NCBI GenBank assembly: GCA_964600225.1
Contig: CAZRIT010000034.1
Span: forward strand, 1-19,568
DNA length: 19,568 nt
Direction of reading: 5' to 3'
Source of the DNA: CAZRIT01 sp964600225
Lineage (GTDB): Bacteria > Bacillota > Clostridia > Christensenellales > CAG-138
This document shows, in pieces, positions 1-7,485 of this stretch. Under the pieces are notes generated by a model, which saw only the letters and a program-made list of their open reading frames with translations, searched no databases and was not told the DNA's origin. A program made the position numbers and the translations under genes. Every line of letters begins with the position of its first letter. The stretch's first letter is position 1.

Positions 1-679
1 CGCTCCATCCCGTCGCGGGGAACGCGGCCGTGAAGCGGTGCACGGCGGCCGCGCCGATGCTTGCGGGCGTGTGCGTGTGATCGGCCGCGGCGGCGCCGAC
101 GTCGGCGGGCACGGCGGGGATGGACGGCTTGTGCAGGATGTACGCATCGCTTGCGGCGTCGGTTTCCGTCCAGTCGGATTGCACGTTCAATTCCCCGATT
201 GACGTGTCGATGGCCGCGACCGCCTGTAACGCGGCCGCCGTGGCCGCAGTCGCCTCCGCCGTGGCGGCGACAAGCGGCGGATAGGCGGTGTTGGCGCGGA
301 TGATCTCCTCGCTGATGAGCGAGCGGCGGCAGCGGAAATCGAAGCGCGTGCTGGTAATCAAGGTGGCGTTGTCGCTGCCGCTGTACACCTGAATGTCCGC
401 GCTGACGTTGCCCGCGCCGTAGCTGGTGGGGTAGAGCAGTATCGTCAGCTCGCCGTCGGCCGCGTTGACCGTCACGCCGCTGGTGGTGTCCTGTATGGCA
501 AAGCCCATGGACGATGCAAACGTGATGCACACGTCGCAATCGGTCAAATCCATGGCCAGGCCGTTGTTTTGCAAGGCGACATGCAGCACGTTTCCCGTAT
601 CGCCTTCCACGACCTCGAACGGATGGAACGGGAGCGGCTGCTGCATATCCAGACGGATGGTGAAGTCCTTTGTCTGCAT
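1..679 (-). CDS. phage baseplate upper protein / tail fibre, BppU-like N-terminus (partial, runs off left edge)
   Basis: This open frame starts at ATG 679 (minus) and has no stop before the window edge, giving at least 226 residues. The start is set by a near-perfect ribosome site (AAAGGAGGAG) just upstream at 680-690. The N-terminus reads MQTKDFTIRLDMQQ and continues into a beta-rich domain of about 120 residues with the pattern VVEGDTGNVLHVALQNNG..MDLTDCDV. This resembles the BppU N-terminal domain of Gram-positive siphophage baseplates. An Ala-rich helix follows, then HKPSIPAVPADVGAA and DHTHTPASIGAA. Such 'HTHxxxxIGA' segments are typical of siphophage tail fibres and receptor-binding baseplate parts. 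The protein would attach the baseplate to receptor-binding proteins. A tail-like particle or prophage to the left is inferred. No other phage gene is visible inside the window. Confidence 0.75.
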   Translation of the reverse strand, partial: MQTKDFTIRLDMQQPLPFHPFEVVEGDTGNVLHVALQNNGLAMDLTDCDVCITFASSMGFAIQDTTSGVTVNAADGELTILLYPTSYGAGNVSADIQVYSGSDNATLITSTRFDFRCRRSLISEEIIRANTAYPPLVAATAEATAATAAALQAVAAIDTSIGELNVQSDWTETDAASDAYILHKPSIPAVPADVGAAAADHTHTPASIGAAAVHRFTAAFPATGWS

Positions 680-707
680 GCTCCTCCTTTGAGAGAGTCC
701 CGCATAC

Positions 708-716
708 AGTATCGCA
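708..716 (-). promoter_or_regulatory. extended -10 element for the tail-protein gene
   Basis: On the minus strand positions 716 to 708 read TGCGATACT, an extended -10 of the TGNNATACT form seen before several genes here. Transcription would start near 701, leaving a leader of about 22 nt with the ribosome site at 680-690. No good -35 is present, as is common with extended -10 promoters. Confidence 0.45.
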
Positions 717-736
717 CGGTCGGGCGCGTGCATTTT

Positions 737-750
737 ATCCGAATTCGGAT
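737..750. promoter_or_regulatory. 14-bp perfect palindrome, candidate operator
   Basis: ATCCGAATTCGGAT is a perfect palindrome, and a third related half-site (TTCCGA) follows at 751-755. It lies just upstream of the -10 at 708-716, where a repressor or activator could act on the tail-protein promoter. Its operator role is inferred. Confidence 0.4.
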
Positions 751-766
751 TCCGATAATTTTGCGT

Positions 767-804
767 AAAATAAAAAGCCGCACGGCGTTTGATAACCGTG
801 CGGC
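767..804 (-). terminator. rho-independent terminator of the uxaE/PIG-L/NAGPA cluster
   Basis: Minus-strand hairpin with a perfect 9-bp stem (GCCGCACGG at 777-785 pairing with CCGTGCGGC at 796-804), a 10-nt loop, and a following TTTTTATTTT tract (776-767). It lies 33 nt past the stop codon of the NAGPA fusion gene. Confidence 0.9.
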
Positions 805-836
805 GCGGGAATGGGCGGTTTTTCGGGCAAGAAGGT

Positions 837-3383
837 CTATTCCTTGTTGCCGTCGTTGAGGATGGGATCGGTTTCGCTCGGCACCAGATTGCTGTAGCCG
901 AACATCAGCCCGTCGGGCACGGAGCGCTGGTAGGAGATTTGATAGTGCTCCCCGTAGTGCTCGCCGCTGTGGCTGTTGAGCTGCTCGCCCATAAACACCA
1001 TGGCCGCCGACAGGCCGCCGTCGAGGTTGTACGCCATATCCACCCCGTAGGAAGCAAACAGCTCCGCAAACTCATCCAGGAACAGCCCCACGCTGTATCT
1101 GCGCTGGCGGCCGTCCACCACAATGGCCAAATAGTGCCCGGGCTCGTACATGCCGATGCCTACGCGCGGGTTGGCGTTTTTGACGCGGTGGTCGTTGGCG
1201 TCGGGGTTGGCGATTCCGTCCGTCACCAGCGTCGGGCCGAAGGAATAGGTGTCGTTGACGCCGCTTTCCAGGATATCGGTGGCGTCGTGGTCCCATTTGG
1301 GGTAGACCCGCAGCGACATATCGGGGCAGATGGCAAGGCAATCCTCGGTTTCGGCGTCGTAATAGATCCTGCCGTCGCGGATGAGCGTGCCCTTAAACTC
1401 CTTGTCGTCGTTGATGAGGTTGTCGCCCGTCAGCCACAATACGGCCTTGCTGCGGCGTGCCATAATCCACGGCAGCGTCGTGCCTGTACCCGTGTGCGCA
1501 TCGGAGCCGAACGAGGAACGGTACTGATGGATATCCTTGATGAGGATATCGGCGGCAAAGTATACAATCGGCTTATCGCGCACGGTGGCGCTCACCCTGG
1601 TAATCTGTATGCCCAGCAGGTCTGAACGGTAGACCCATTGCCCGTTTTCCGTGTCCACCAGCACCACCTCGCCCGGTTCGCCCTCGGTGCGGAAGCGGTT
1701 GACCGCTTCGTAGGGGGAGGCGGACACTGCGGGCGCGGGCGTTGCGGAGGCGGCGGGCACGGGTGTATCCGATGGGAGCGGCGCGGCCATGGCGTCGGGC
1801 GCGGCCGTTTCGGCTGGCTCCGTGCCGTCGGCTGCGGCAAGCTGTTGCCCCATGGGCGTATGCAGCGGCGCATCGGGCAGGGGCTCACCCGCCCACAGCA
1901 GCAGCGTGCCGCCAAGGAGGAAGTACAGCGCCGTACCGATGAGCGCGGGCGCAAACCCAAGCAGCACCACCCAAAGCCGCTGGGTGTACCTGCGCAGCAA
2001 AAACAGCAGCAGAAGCGTCAGCGCCACGCCGCACGCAATCAGCAGCGTTTTTGCGGAGAATGCGGCTACGCCGCGCGCATCGGTCACCATCGCGTCCGAT
2101 GCGGCCTGCGTTTCGGCCGCGGGCGTTGGCAGCGGCGTGGGCGCGGGCGTTGCGGTGGGTGGGGGGGGTGCGTAGAGGGCGGCGATATCCAGGTGCTCAA
2201 ACAGATCGTTTCGCTTGACGTCAGTGCCCACGGCGGATCGGGCAAGCGTGAACGCGGCCTCGGTATCGATTGTGCGGGCGTAGAGCTGTCGGGAGGCGTG
2301 GCGCAGATAGCAGCCCTGCGCGGCCTCGTTGGCGGTTGCGCCATGGAAGCGCAGCAGCGGTTGGTCAAAATCGGGCGCGGTGGCGGCTGCATCCGTCGGC
2401 TTGCCGTCGGCGTCCCGCTCGGCGCTCAGATACACCTTTTGCACTTGATGCGCGGCAAGCTCTATTGCGCTCAATACGCATGCGGAGGTAACCGCGCGCG
2501 TGGGCAGGCCCCATGCGCCGTGGGTGACGATGACCGTCGGCTGCAATCGGTCGATGAGGGCGGCCAGGTACTGCGCGGTCGTCTCCGCGGCCCAGTCCTC
2601 CTCCACGATGGAAATCAGCTCGCTGTTTCTGGTATGGAAGCCCGCAAACACGGGGTAATTGCTCAGCCCCATGGCCCACAGGCCCGCGAGTCCTTCCTCG
2701 GCGCGCAGGCGCGAATCGAGCGTCGTCATGTACATAACGGTCGTCTTGACGCCGTTTTCCACGGCATACTGCGGCAAAAGGCCCCCGAACTCCGATAGCT
2801 CCGCGCCCGGCTCGGCGGCGACGATCAACAGGTCCGCCGCGTCAACCGTGGGCTCCCAGCGCTGCACGGCGTCGTTGAGCGGCGCATCGGCCTCGTACAC
2901 GGTCAGCTCCGATACGGAAAGGCTGCCCACGGCGGTCAGCGTGACCGTGCGGCATGCGCCCGACAGCGGCAGATAGGTGTTGAGGTAGGTCAGCGGCACG
3001 GTGCTTTCGGACAGCACGGCGTCGGCAGCGTCCAGCTGCGTCACCTTGACGGCGCGCTCCGAAACGGGATACGGCTGCTCCGCCTGATGGCGGCTGTAGC
3101 GCATCACGCTGTCGGTTGTAAACGAAAACCATTGGATATATAGCCCTTGCGCGGGCGCACCGAATTGGGCGGAGACGGTTTCCCCGTCGGCAAGCGACAC
3201 GCGCGATTCCACCAAGCCGTCGGTCAGCCGCGCGGCAAAATCCGCAGCGGCCTCGGGCAGGGTGAGGGTGATTGGCAGCGGCTCGGCGGGCGGGTTGGCA
3301 ACCGTTTCGGCATCGGCCTTGGCACGCGGAGGGATGCTGCACAGCAGCAGGATGCTAAGCCACGCGGCGGCAAATCGTTTCAT
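837..3383 (-). CDS. PIG-L-like (degenerate) / membrane hairpin / NAGPA phosphodiester glycosidase fusion
   Basis: The protein has 848 residues from ATG 3383, preceded by AAAAGGAG; the longer frame to 3767 lacks coding character. The ATG overlaps the upstream stop as ATGA, so translation is probably coupled. Order: signal peptide 1-24; beta-rich domain to about 165; PIG-L-like domain from about 180, where the zinc/catalytic AHxDDE motif is replaced by AEPGAE; Pro/Thr stalk about 408-425; two adjacent membrane helices about 440-495 with a basic loop; a second Pro/Ala/Thr stalk; then a NAGPA/DUF2233-type phosphodiester glycosidase domain about 580-845 with NPRVGIGM, VDGRQ and AYNLDGGLSA. The family cleaves sugar-phosphodiester bonds (human NAGPA uncovers mannose-6-phosphate). 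Both end domains should face outside, flanking a membrane hairpin. The substrate is unknown, possibly an envelope polymer. A paralogue lies at 7562-9958 on the other strand. Confidence 0.88.
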   Translation of the reverse strand: MKRFAAAWLSILLLCSIPPRAKADAETVANPPAEPLPITLTLPEAAADFAARLTDGLVESRVSLADGETVSAQFGAPAQGLYIQWFSFTTDSVMRYSRHQAEQPYPVSERAVKVTQLDAADAVLSESTVPLTYLNTYLPLSGACRTVTLTAVGSLSVSELTVYEADAPLNDAVQRWEPTVDAADLLIVAAEPGAELSEFGGLLPQYAVENGVKTTVMYMTTLDSRLRAEEGLAGLWAMGLSNYPVFAGFHTRNSELISIVEEDWAAETTAQYLAALIDRLQPTVIVTHGAWGLPTRAVTSACVLSAIELAAHQVQKVYLSAERDADGKPTDAAATAPDFDQPLLRFHGATANEAAQGCYLRHASRQLYARTIDTEAAFTLARSAVGTDVKRNDLFEHLDIAALYAPPPPTATPAPTPLPTPAAETQAASDAMVTDARGVAAFSAKTLLIACGVALTLLLLFLLRRYTQRLWVVLLGFAPALIGTALYFLLGGTLLLWAGEPLPDAPLHTPMGQQLAAADGTEPAETAAPDAMAAPLPSDTPVPAASATPAPAVSASPYEAVNRFRTEGEPGEVVLVDTENGQWVYRSDLLGIQITRVSATVRDKPIVYFAADILIKDIHQYRSSFGSDAHTGTGTTLPWIMARRSKAVLWLTGDNLINDDKEFKGTLIRDGRIYYDAETEDCLAICPDMSLRVYPKWDHDATDILESGVNDTYSFGPTLVTDGIANPDANDHRVKNANPRVGIGMYEPGHYLAIVVDGRQRRYSVGLFLDEFAELFASYGVDMAYNLDGGLSAAMVFMGEQLNSHSGEHYGEHYQISYQRSVPDGLMFGYSNLVPSETDPILNDGNKE

Positions 3384-4492
3384 CGGCGGCTCCTTTTGTG
3401 CAACAGCAGCAGCCAGATCAAAAAGCCCGCCAGCGCCACGATAATCAGTACAAACGGCAGCAGCAGCCACAGCTCCATCTGCAAAATTCCCTGCATCAGC
3501 GTCGGTCGGGGCGTGGCGGTGGGCACGGGCGTGGAGGTGGGCACGGGCGTCGGCGCGGGCGTGGGCGTCGGTGCGGGGGTGGGTTCGGGCGTGGGCGTTG
3601 CGGGCGGGGCGACATAGGTGGTCAGCGCCGTGGGGTCGATATTTTCCAAAAAGTCGCCGCCAAGCACGTCGTTTCCGACCGATGTGTATTGCAGCCCGAA
3701 CGCCGCGCAGCTCAGCGGGCCCGTATCGCGCACGCGGAACTTGTATTCGTGCTGGGAGCTGTGGCACTCGTACGCTTTTTTGGCCATCGTCAGCGCCGTT
3801 TGGCCGTCAAAGGCGGTCAGGGGTACGTTCCAGTCCATTGTGACGGGGTTTTGCTCGCCCAGATGCAGGTACAGCTTTTTTACCTGCCATGCGCCGTATG
3901 CCTCGGCGGACGCGGGGTAATTGGCCGCATCGGATGCAAGCGCGATGGCTTTTTCCGTGCACTGCGCCGTCAGCATGTGCGCGCCGTGGCCGTATTCCCC
4001 ATTGAGCGCGTGGGTGACCACCACCTCGGGCCGAAAGCGGCGCAGCAGCGCCACCAGCGCCTCCAGCACCGCGTCCTCGCCGCCCCAGTAGCGCGCGGCG
4101 TCCTCAAGGTTTTCGCAGTACTTGTCGCGGAAGCCCAGAAACACGGGCGCATTCTTCAGCTTGCAGGTCCACAGGCCGTCGCACGCCTCATATTGGCGCA
4201 CCGCCTTGCCCATGGCCATGTATGCCACCTGTACGGCATAGCCGCGCTCGGCGCCGTAGGTGGGGATGGTGCCGCCAAAGTACAGCAATTCATCATCGCA
4301 GTGCGCCGACAACACCAGAATATCCGCCTTCTCCACGGGCGGTTCCCAAGCGTGGCGGGTATCCTTTTCCATGGTGTCGCGACCGGAAAAAATATCGGCA
4401 TAGTCCGTTTCCCCGTCGGCAAGGGCGAACGGGGCGGACAACAGGCATATGCACAGTGCCATGATAAGCGCGATCAGACGTTTGATCATCAT
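3380..4492 (-). CDS. membrane-anchored PIG-L/LmbE-type deacetylase
   Basis: The protein has 370 residues from ATG 4492; a second in-frame ATG at 4489 is equally plausible given the AAGGAG just upstream. A signal peptide ending near PFALADG is followed by a PIG-L fold. The catalytic motif AHCDDE is intact at about residues 62-67, and the second metal-site segment HALNGEYGHGAH lies at about 161-172. A long Pro/Thr stalk of TPxPTPAP repeats follows, then one membrane helix (about 341-364) and a basic tail HKRSRR, so the enzyme is tethered outside the cell by its C-terminus. PIG-L family members are zinc hydrolases that remove N-acetyl groups from GlcNAc-containing glycans or glycolipids. The gene lies 65 nt after uxaE and overlaps the NAGPA fusion by ATGA. 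The substrate cannot be read from sequence. Confidence 0.9.
   Translation of the reverse strand: MMIKRLIALIMALCICLLSAPFALADGETDYADIFSGRDTMEKDTRHAWEPPVEKADILVLSAHCDDELLYFGGTIPTYGAERGYAVQVAYMAMGKAVRQYEACDGLWTCKLKNAPVFLGFRDKYCENLEDAARYWGGEDAVLEALVALLRRFRPEVVVTHALNGEYGHGAHMLTAQCTEKAIALASDAANYPASAEAYGAWQVKKLYLHLGEQNPVTMDWNVPLTAFDGQTALTMAKKAYECHSSQHEYKFRVRDTGPLSCAAFGLQYTSVGNDVLGGDFLENIDPTALTTYVAPPATPTPEPTPAPTPTPAPTPVPTSTPVPTATPRPTLMQGILQMELWLLLPFVLIIVALAGFLIWLLLLHKRSRR
3505..3610. repeat. low-complexity DNA encoding the Pro/Thr stalk
   Basis: Imperfect 6-12 bp G/C-rich repeats (variants of GGGCGTGGGCGTC) encode the TPTPAPTPVP stalk of the PIG-L deacetylase on the minus strand. This is a coding repeat prone to slippage and length variation, not a CRISPR array. 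Confidence 0.7.
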
Positions 4493-4557
4493 CGGGCTCC
4501 TTGATTGGGTGATGGCGCATCGACAGCCTGTCGGCGGATGCGCGCGGGATGCTTGGT

Positions 4558-6015
4558 TCAGCGCGCGGGGCCGAACAGCAGGCGCAGGTGCTTGCCGATG
4601 TGCTCGGTCAGGCGCTCGGCGTACAGTTCGTCCTGCTTTCTCCACAGTCGGTACAGCCGATCGTGAAACAGCGGCGCGCCATCGGGCGCTTTGGCGTTGA
4701 GGATCAGCCCGTAGGTGATGTGGATGAGCTGCCTGGCGTCGTTTTGCGTAAAGAGCGTGGGCAGCTCTGCGTCGGAAAGCGTATCCAAAGCGGGGATTTT
4801 GCTCAAATCCGTGGTGACGTGGTAGTATTTGCGCGCCTCGTCAAACACCGTCAGCGCATAGGCATGCACCTCGCGGTAGAGCGCGGGGTCGGTCATGGCC
4901 ACCACCAGCATGGCCTCCAGCCAGTTGGTGCCCGCGGTTTTGACGTGTACGCGGCCATGGGTCAGCTTGCCCACGATGGGGAACACCGAGAACTTGTCCG
5001 AGCCCGAATGGACGCTGATTTTGTAGCCCAGCGCATCCGCGATGGCGGCGTGCACTTCGAATTCCTCCTCAAACTGCCCGAGGTCGCCGATGTAATCCAC
5101 GCCCTTTTGGAACTCCCCGCAGAAGCGCGGCGCGATGGTGGCGTATCGGACGTTGCGGCGCAAAAGCTCACTTGCCACAAAGTAGTGCTGCGCGGGGGTG
5201 GTGGGGGTGGCGGTTTCGTCGATGGAAATTTCAAAGTCCGCGTCGGACTTGGGCGGGGCGATGAGCGTACGGTAGATTTCGGTGGCAAAATCGAGCGCTT
5301 CGCCGTAGATGAGGCATGCGCGGCGAAACTCCGTCTGCGAAAACGCAATCTTGCGGCCGCCCACGTCGAAGGTTTTGCCGCAGTAGAGCGCTTCCAGCTC
5401 GGGCATGGGGCGATAGGCCGCGTCGATTTCGGCGGCGCTCATGTGCGCGGCGGCGCCTTGGATATGCTCGCTGCAATCCAGCGTAATCATGGTGTAGCCG
5501 CAATCCAGCGCGTAACGCACCTCGTCGGGGGTTTTCAGGTGGTCGCCGTCGGCGCCGAAGCCGCGGGTGAAGTTTTCGCGAAACACCGCAAACGTGGCGC
5601 TGTCGAGCACGTCGTGATAGTTGCGGTTGGTGAGGTTCAATTCGCGGATGGACTGCTGGGCAAACACGGGGTAAACGTCCGGATACTGCTCAAACACCCG
5701 AATGTGCCCGGGCGTTGCAATGCCAAGACGGTCGCCCACACCTACGCTGCTGCGGCGTCTGAGCACGCTTGTCGGCGCGCAAAACGGGAACAGCTTGCGC
5801 AGCAGGTCGGCGTTTTCGTGCGTAAGCGGCGCAAGCAGCACGCCCTGCTCCGCGTTCCCCGCAAAGCCGGGGTTGGGGCCGAGCACGGCCAGCACATCGC
5901 ACGTTTCGCCGCGCGCCATGCAGACGGCAGTGTCGGAAACGGTGTGGACGGAGCGTTCGTAAAGCGTGTAACCGAGGGCTGCGATTTGACTGAGNNNNNN
6001 NNNNNNNNNNNNNNN
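4558..6015 (-). CDS. uxaE: tagaturonate 3-epimerase (UxaE family), start codon inside assembly gap
   Basis: UxaE converts D-tagaturonate to D-fructuronate in hexuronate catabolism. The frame after the gap begins LSQIAALGYTLYERS and follows the UxaE family to the end. Diagnostic segments are GVGDRLGIATPGHIR, PVFAQQSIREL, GADGDHLKTPDE, EISIDETATPTTP, ISVHSGSDKFSVFP, VKTAGTNWLEA and RQLIHITYG. The 21 Ns are exactly seven codons in frame, and AAGGAG on the minus strand at 6027-6022 sits 6 nt from the first N codon. The start is therefore most likely 6013-6015, giving about 485 residues. The apparent in-frame extension to 6075 would be the untranslated leader. It heads a minus-strand cluster with the PIG-L genes. 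Identity is near certain from recalled family similarity; only the first seven residues are unknown. Confidence 0.93.
   Translation of the reverse strand, partial: XXXXXXXLSQIAALGYTLYERSVHTVSDTAVCMARGETCDVLAVLGPNPGFAGNAEQGVLLAPLTHENADLLRKLFPFCAPTSVLRRRSSVGVGDRLGIATPGHIRVFEQYPDVYPVFAQQSIRELNLTNRNYHDVLDSATFAVFRENFTRGFGADGDHLKTPDEVRYALDCGYTMITLDCSEHIQGAAAHMSAAEIDAAYRPMPELEALYCGKTFDVGGRKIAFSQTEFRRACLIYGEALDFATEIYRTLIAPPKSDADFEISIDETATPTTPAQHYFVASELLRRNVRYATIAPRFCGEFQKGVDYIGDLGQFEEEFEVHAAIADALGYKISVHSGSDKFSVFPIVGKLTHGRVHVKTAGTNWLEAMLVVAMTDPALYREVHAYALTVFDEARKYYHVTTDLSKIPALDTLSDAELPTLFTQNDARQLIHITYGLILNAKAPDGAPLFHDRLYRLWRKQDELYAERLTEHIGKHLRLLFGPAR
5995..6015. other. assembly gap of 21 N
   Basis: A run of 21 unknown bases falls at the 5' end of uxaE. 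Reading frame, family N-terminus length and ribosome-site spacing all fit a true gap size at or close to 21. Confidence 0.99.
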
Positions 6016-6114
6016 AACAAACTCCTTATCGACATCAAAATCTTTGTTGACCAACGATATGCTACACCTTGACACGGCTGAAATGCAAGTTCACACTCAG
6101 CACACATCCTGATA

Positions 6115-6123
6115 ATTGTAACA
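6115..6123 (-). promoter_or_regulatory. extended -10 for uxaE cluster
   Basis: The minus strand reads TGTTACAAT from 6123 to 6115, an extended -10. Transcription would start near 6108, giving a leader of about 93 nt before uxaE. It overlaps the -35 (TTGTAA) of the divergent plus-strand promoter. Confidence 0.5.
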
Positions 6124-6145
6124 CCGTATTTTGATATGGTATACT
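6116..6145 (+). promoter_or_regulatory. promoter of the M15-type lipoprotein gene
   Basis: TTGTAA at 6116-6121, an 18-nt spacer, and TATACT at 6140-6145 with an extended TG at 6137-6138. Only 7 nt separate the -10 from ATG 6153, so the RNA should start at or next to the start codon. Confidence 0.7.
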
Positions 6146-6152
6146 ATTATCG

Positions 6153-7448
6153 ATGAAAAGTAAATGCCTGACCCGACTGCTTTCGATATCGCTCGCGGCG
6201 TTTATGCTGCTTTTATCGGCCTGTAAACGGGGCGATGCGCAGCAGGAGACCGTCCCCGTCGTGCTGCCCGTGGCGGAGGCCTTAACGGCCACGCCTTTGC
6301 CTGCGCCGACGGCCGAGCCAACGGCCGCGCCCGAGCCTGCGGTGGCGTTTACCGCGGACGAGGCGCTGCCGTTGCCTACGTATAACGAAACGGTGGCGCA
6401 CGGAAAATCCAGAAAGCTCGGCGGCACGGTGACCGCCGACGATCCGTTGACGGAGGTCAGCATTTTCATCGGGTGCCAATACAACGAGGACGAGCGGTAC
6501 CCGTATGTGGCCACGGTCACGTTCCTGCCCGAAAGCGGCGTGCACAGCTACTGCCTGACGGATGACAACACCGTCGAGGGCGTATCGCTGGATTCGCTGG
6601 TCAAGTTTTCGGAGCTGGGCGTCGGCGCGCACACGCTGCACCTGTCCGTCAAGACCGCGCGCATGGCGTACGACAAGATCATTGCCGAAACGGACTTTCG
6701 GGTGCTGTCGGATAGCTGGTCGCGTTTTTCCGAGTCGGATTTCAGCAACAACAGCTACACCACCGCGCTGCGCTTCTTTGGCGGCGATACGGATCGGTTT
6801 TTATACCGCTACCAGAAGGTGTACAAGCGCTATGTCATTGCCGATGAAGCGTGGGAAAAGCAGTATATCGTCGATTTCCCCGCCGTGGGGCTGGAGCCAT
6901 GGCGCATCCATACCGACGCCGTGCCGTATTACGAGCGCGCGCTTGGCTATCTCAACGATACCTATGTGCGCGTACACGGCGCCTGCGGCGATTCGGGCGT
7001 CATTCGGCTTTCCGATTTGATTATCACCTACCACGGCAGCTATGTATCGCGCTTTACCTCAAGCGAAAAGTACGTCAGCCATCACGGGCTGGGCACCGCC
7101 ACGGATATCAACGCGCTCATGCCGCCCAACGAAAACACCAAGGCCAACAAGGCCGTCATCGACGATGAGGTGCGCGGCTATTTGGCCTACAACGGCATCC
7201 AAACCGACGGGGCGGTTTCGTACTACGATTTTACCTATTCGGGCAGCTACGGCATCACCCACCACGACGTGCCCGAGACCGTCATCAACTATATTCTGTA
7301 CGAGCTGGCGTTCTACCGCGCTGGCTTCCAGTGGGGGCACTACTACAATTCCACCAGCGACGGCATGCATTTTGTGCTGACCGATAACATCAAAATTGCC
7401 CACGACAGTGCGGAAGGGCTGAGAAAGGTGTTCTCCTACTGCAATTGA
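6153..7448 (+). CDS. M15-type (VanY/D,D-carboxypeptidase-like) peptidase lipoprotein
   Basis: The protein has 431 residues. The N-terminus MKSKCLTRLLSISLAAF leads to a lipobox LLSAC with Cys24, so the protein should be lipid-anchored outside the cell. A short Pro/Thr/Ala stalk (about 40-70) and a beta-rich middle region follow. The C-terminal third carries the M15 zinc-peptidase pattern SxHxxGxAxD as S309, H311 and D318, and a second His in SDGMHFVL (H406) after FQWGHYYNS. M15 enzymes cut D-Ala-containing cross-links or stems of peptidoglycan. The substrate here is inferred, and sequence outside the motifs is divergent. No Shine-Dalgarno precedes ATG 6153, and the promoter geometry predicts a leaderless mRNA. 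It is divergent from uxaE and upstream of the second NAGPA fusion. Confidence 0.8.
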   Translation: MKSKCLTRLLSISLAAFMLLLSACKRGDAQQETVPVVLPVAEALTATPLPAPTAEPTAAPEPAVAFTADEALPLPTYNETVAHGKSRKLGGTVTADDPLTEVSIFIGCQYNEDERYPYVATVTFLPESGVHSYCLTDDNTVEGVSLDSLVKFSELGVGAHTLHLSVKTARMAYDKIIAETDFRVLSDSWSRFSESDFSNNSYTTALRFFGGDTDRFLYRYQKVYKRYVIADEAWEKQYIVDFPAVGLEPWRIHTDAVPYYERALGYLNDTYVRVHGACGDSGVIRLSDLIITYHGSYVSRFTSSEKYVSHHGLGTATDINALMPPNENTKANKAVIDDEVRGYLAYNGIQTDGAVSYYDFTYSGSYGITHHDVPETVINYILYELAFYRAGFQWGHYYNSTSDGMHFVLTDNIKIAHDSAEGLRKVFSYCN

Positions 7449-7450
7449 CG

Positions 7451-7473
7451 GCGCGTGCGGCCGCGCGCTTTTT
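7451..7473 (+). terminator. rho-independent terminator after the lipoprotein gene
   Basis: A GC-only stem (GCGCG at 7451-7455 with CGCGC at 7464-7468) is followed directly by TTTTT at 7469-7473, three bases past the stop codon. It separates the lipoprotein gene from the next promoter. Confidence 0.65.
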
Positions 7474-7485
7474 GACGGCGTGCGG

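Noticed and set aside
3505..3610. Tandem repeats resembling a CRISPR or minisatellite
   Set aside because: The repeats are irregular, lack unique spacers, and encode the Pro/Thr stalk in frame.
3384..3767. N-terminal extension of the NAGPA fusion (frame open to ATG 3767)
   Set aside because: It overlaps the PIG-L gene antisense-free but out of frame, is His/Arg/Ala rich, and the internal ATG 3383 has a ribosome site and a signal peptide.
789..4504. Long plus-strand frames at 789-1625, 1638-2798 and 3398-4504
   Set aside because: They are shadows of the GC-rich minus-strand genes: compositionally biased, no domains, no ribosome sites.
4549..6072. 507-residue plus-strand frame opposite uxaE
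   Set aside because: It mirrors uxaE, is Gly/Val/Ala/Arg biased, and reads through the N gap; the minus-strand frame matches the UxaE family throughout.
6016..6075. uxaE start at ATG 6075
   Set aside because: The sequence contains the AAGGAG ribosome site of the true start and does not resemble UxaE N-termini.
6134..6149. ATGGTATACTAT as a GntR-type (UxuR/ExuR-like TTGGTATACCAA) operator beside uxaE
   Set aside because: The resemblance is suggestive, but the palindrome is imperfect and its core is the TATACT -10 that recurs at unrelated genes. It is noted only as a possibility.
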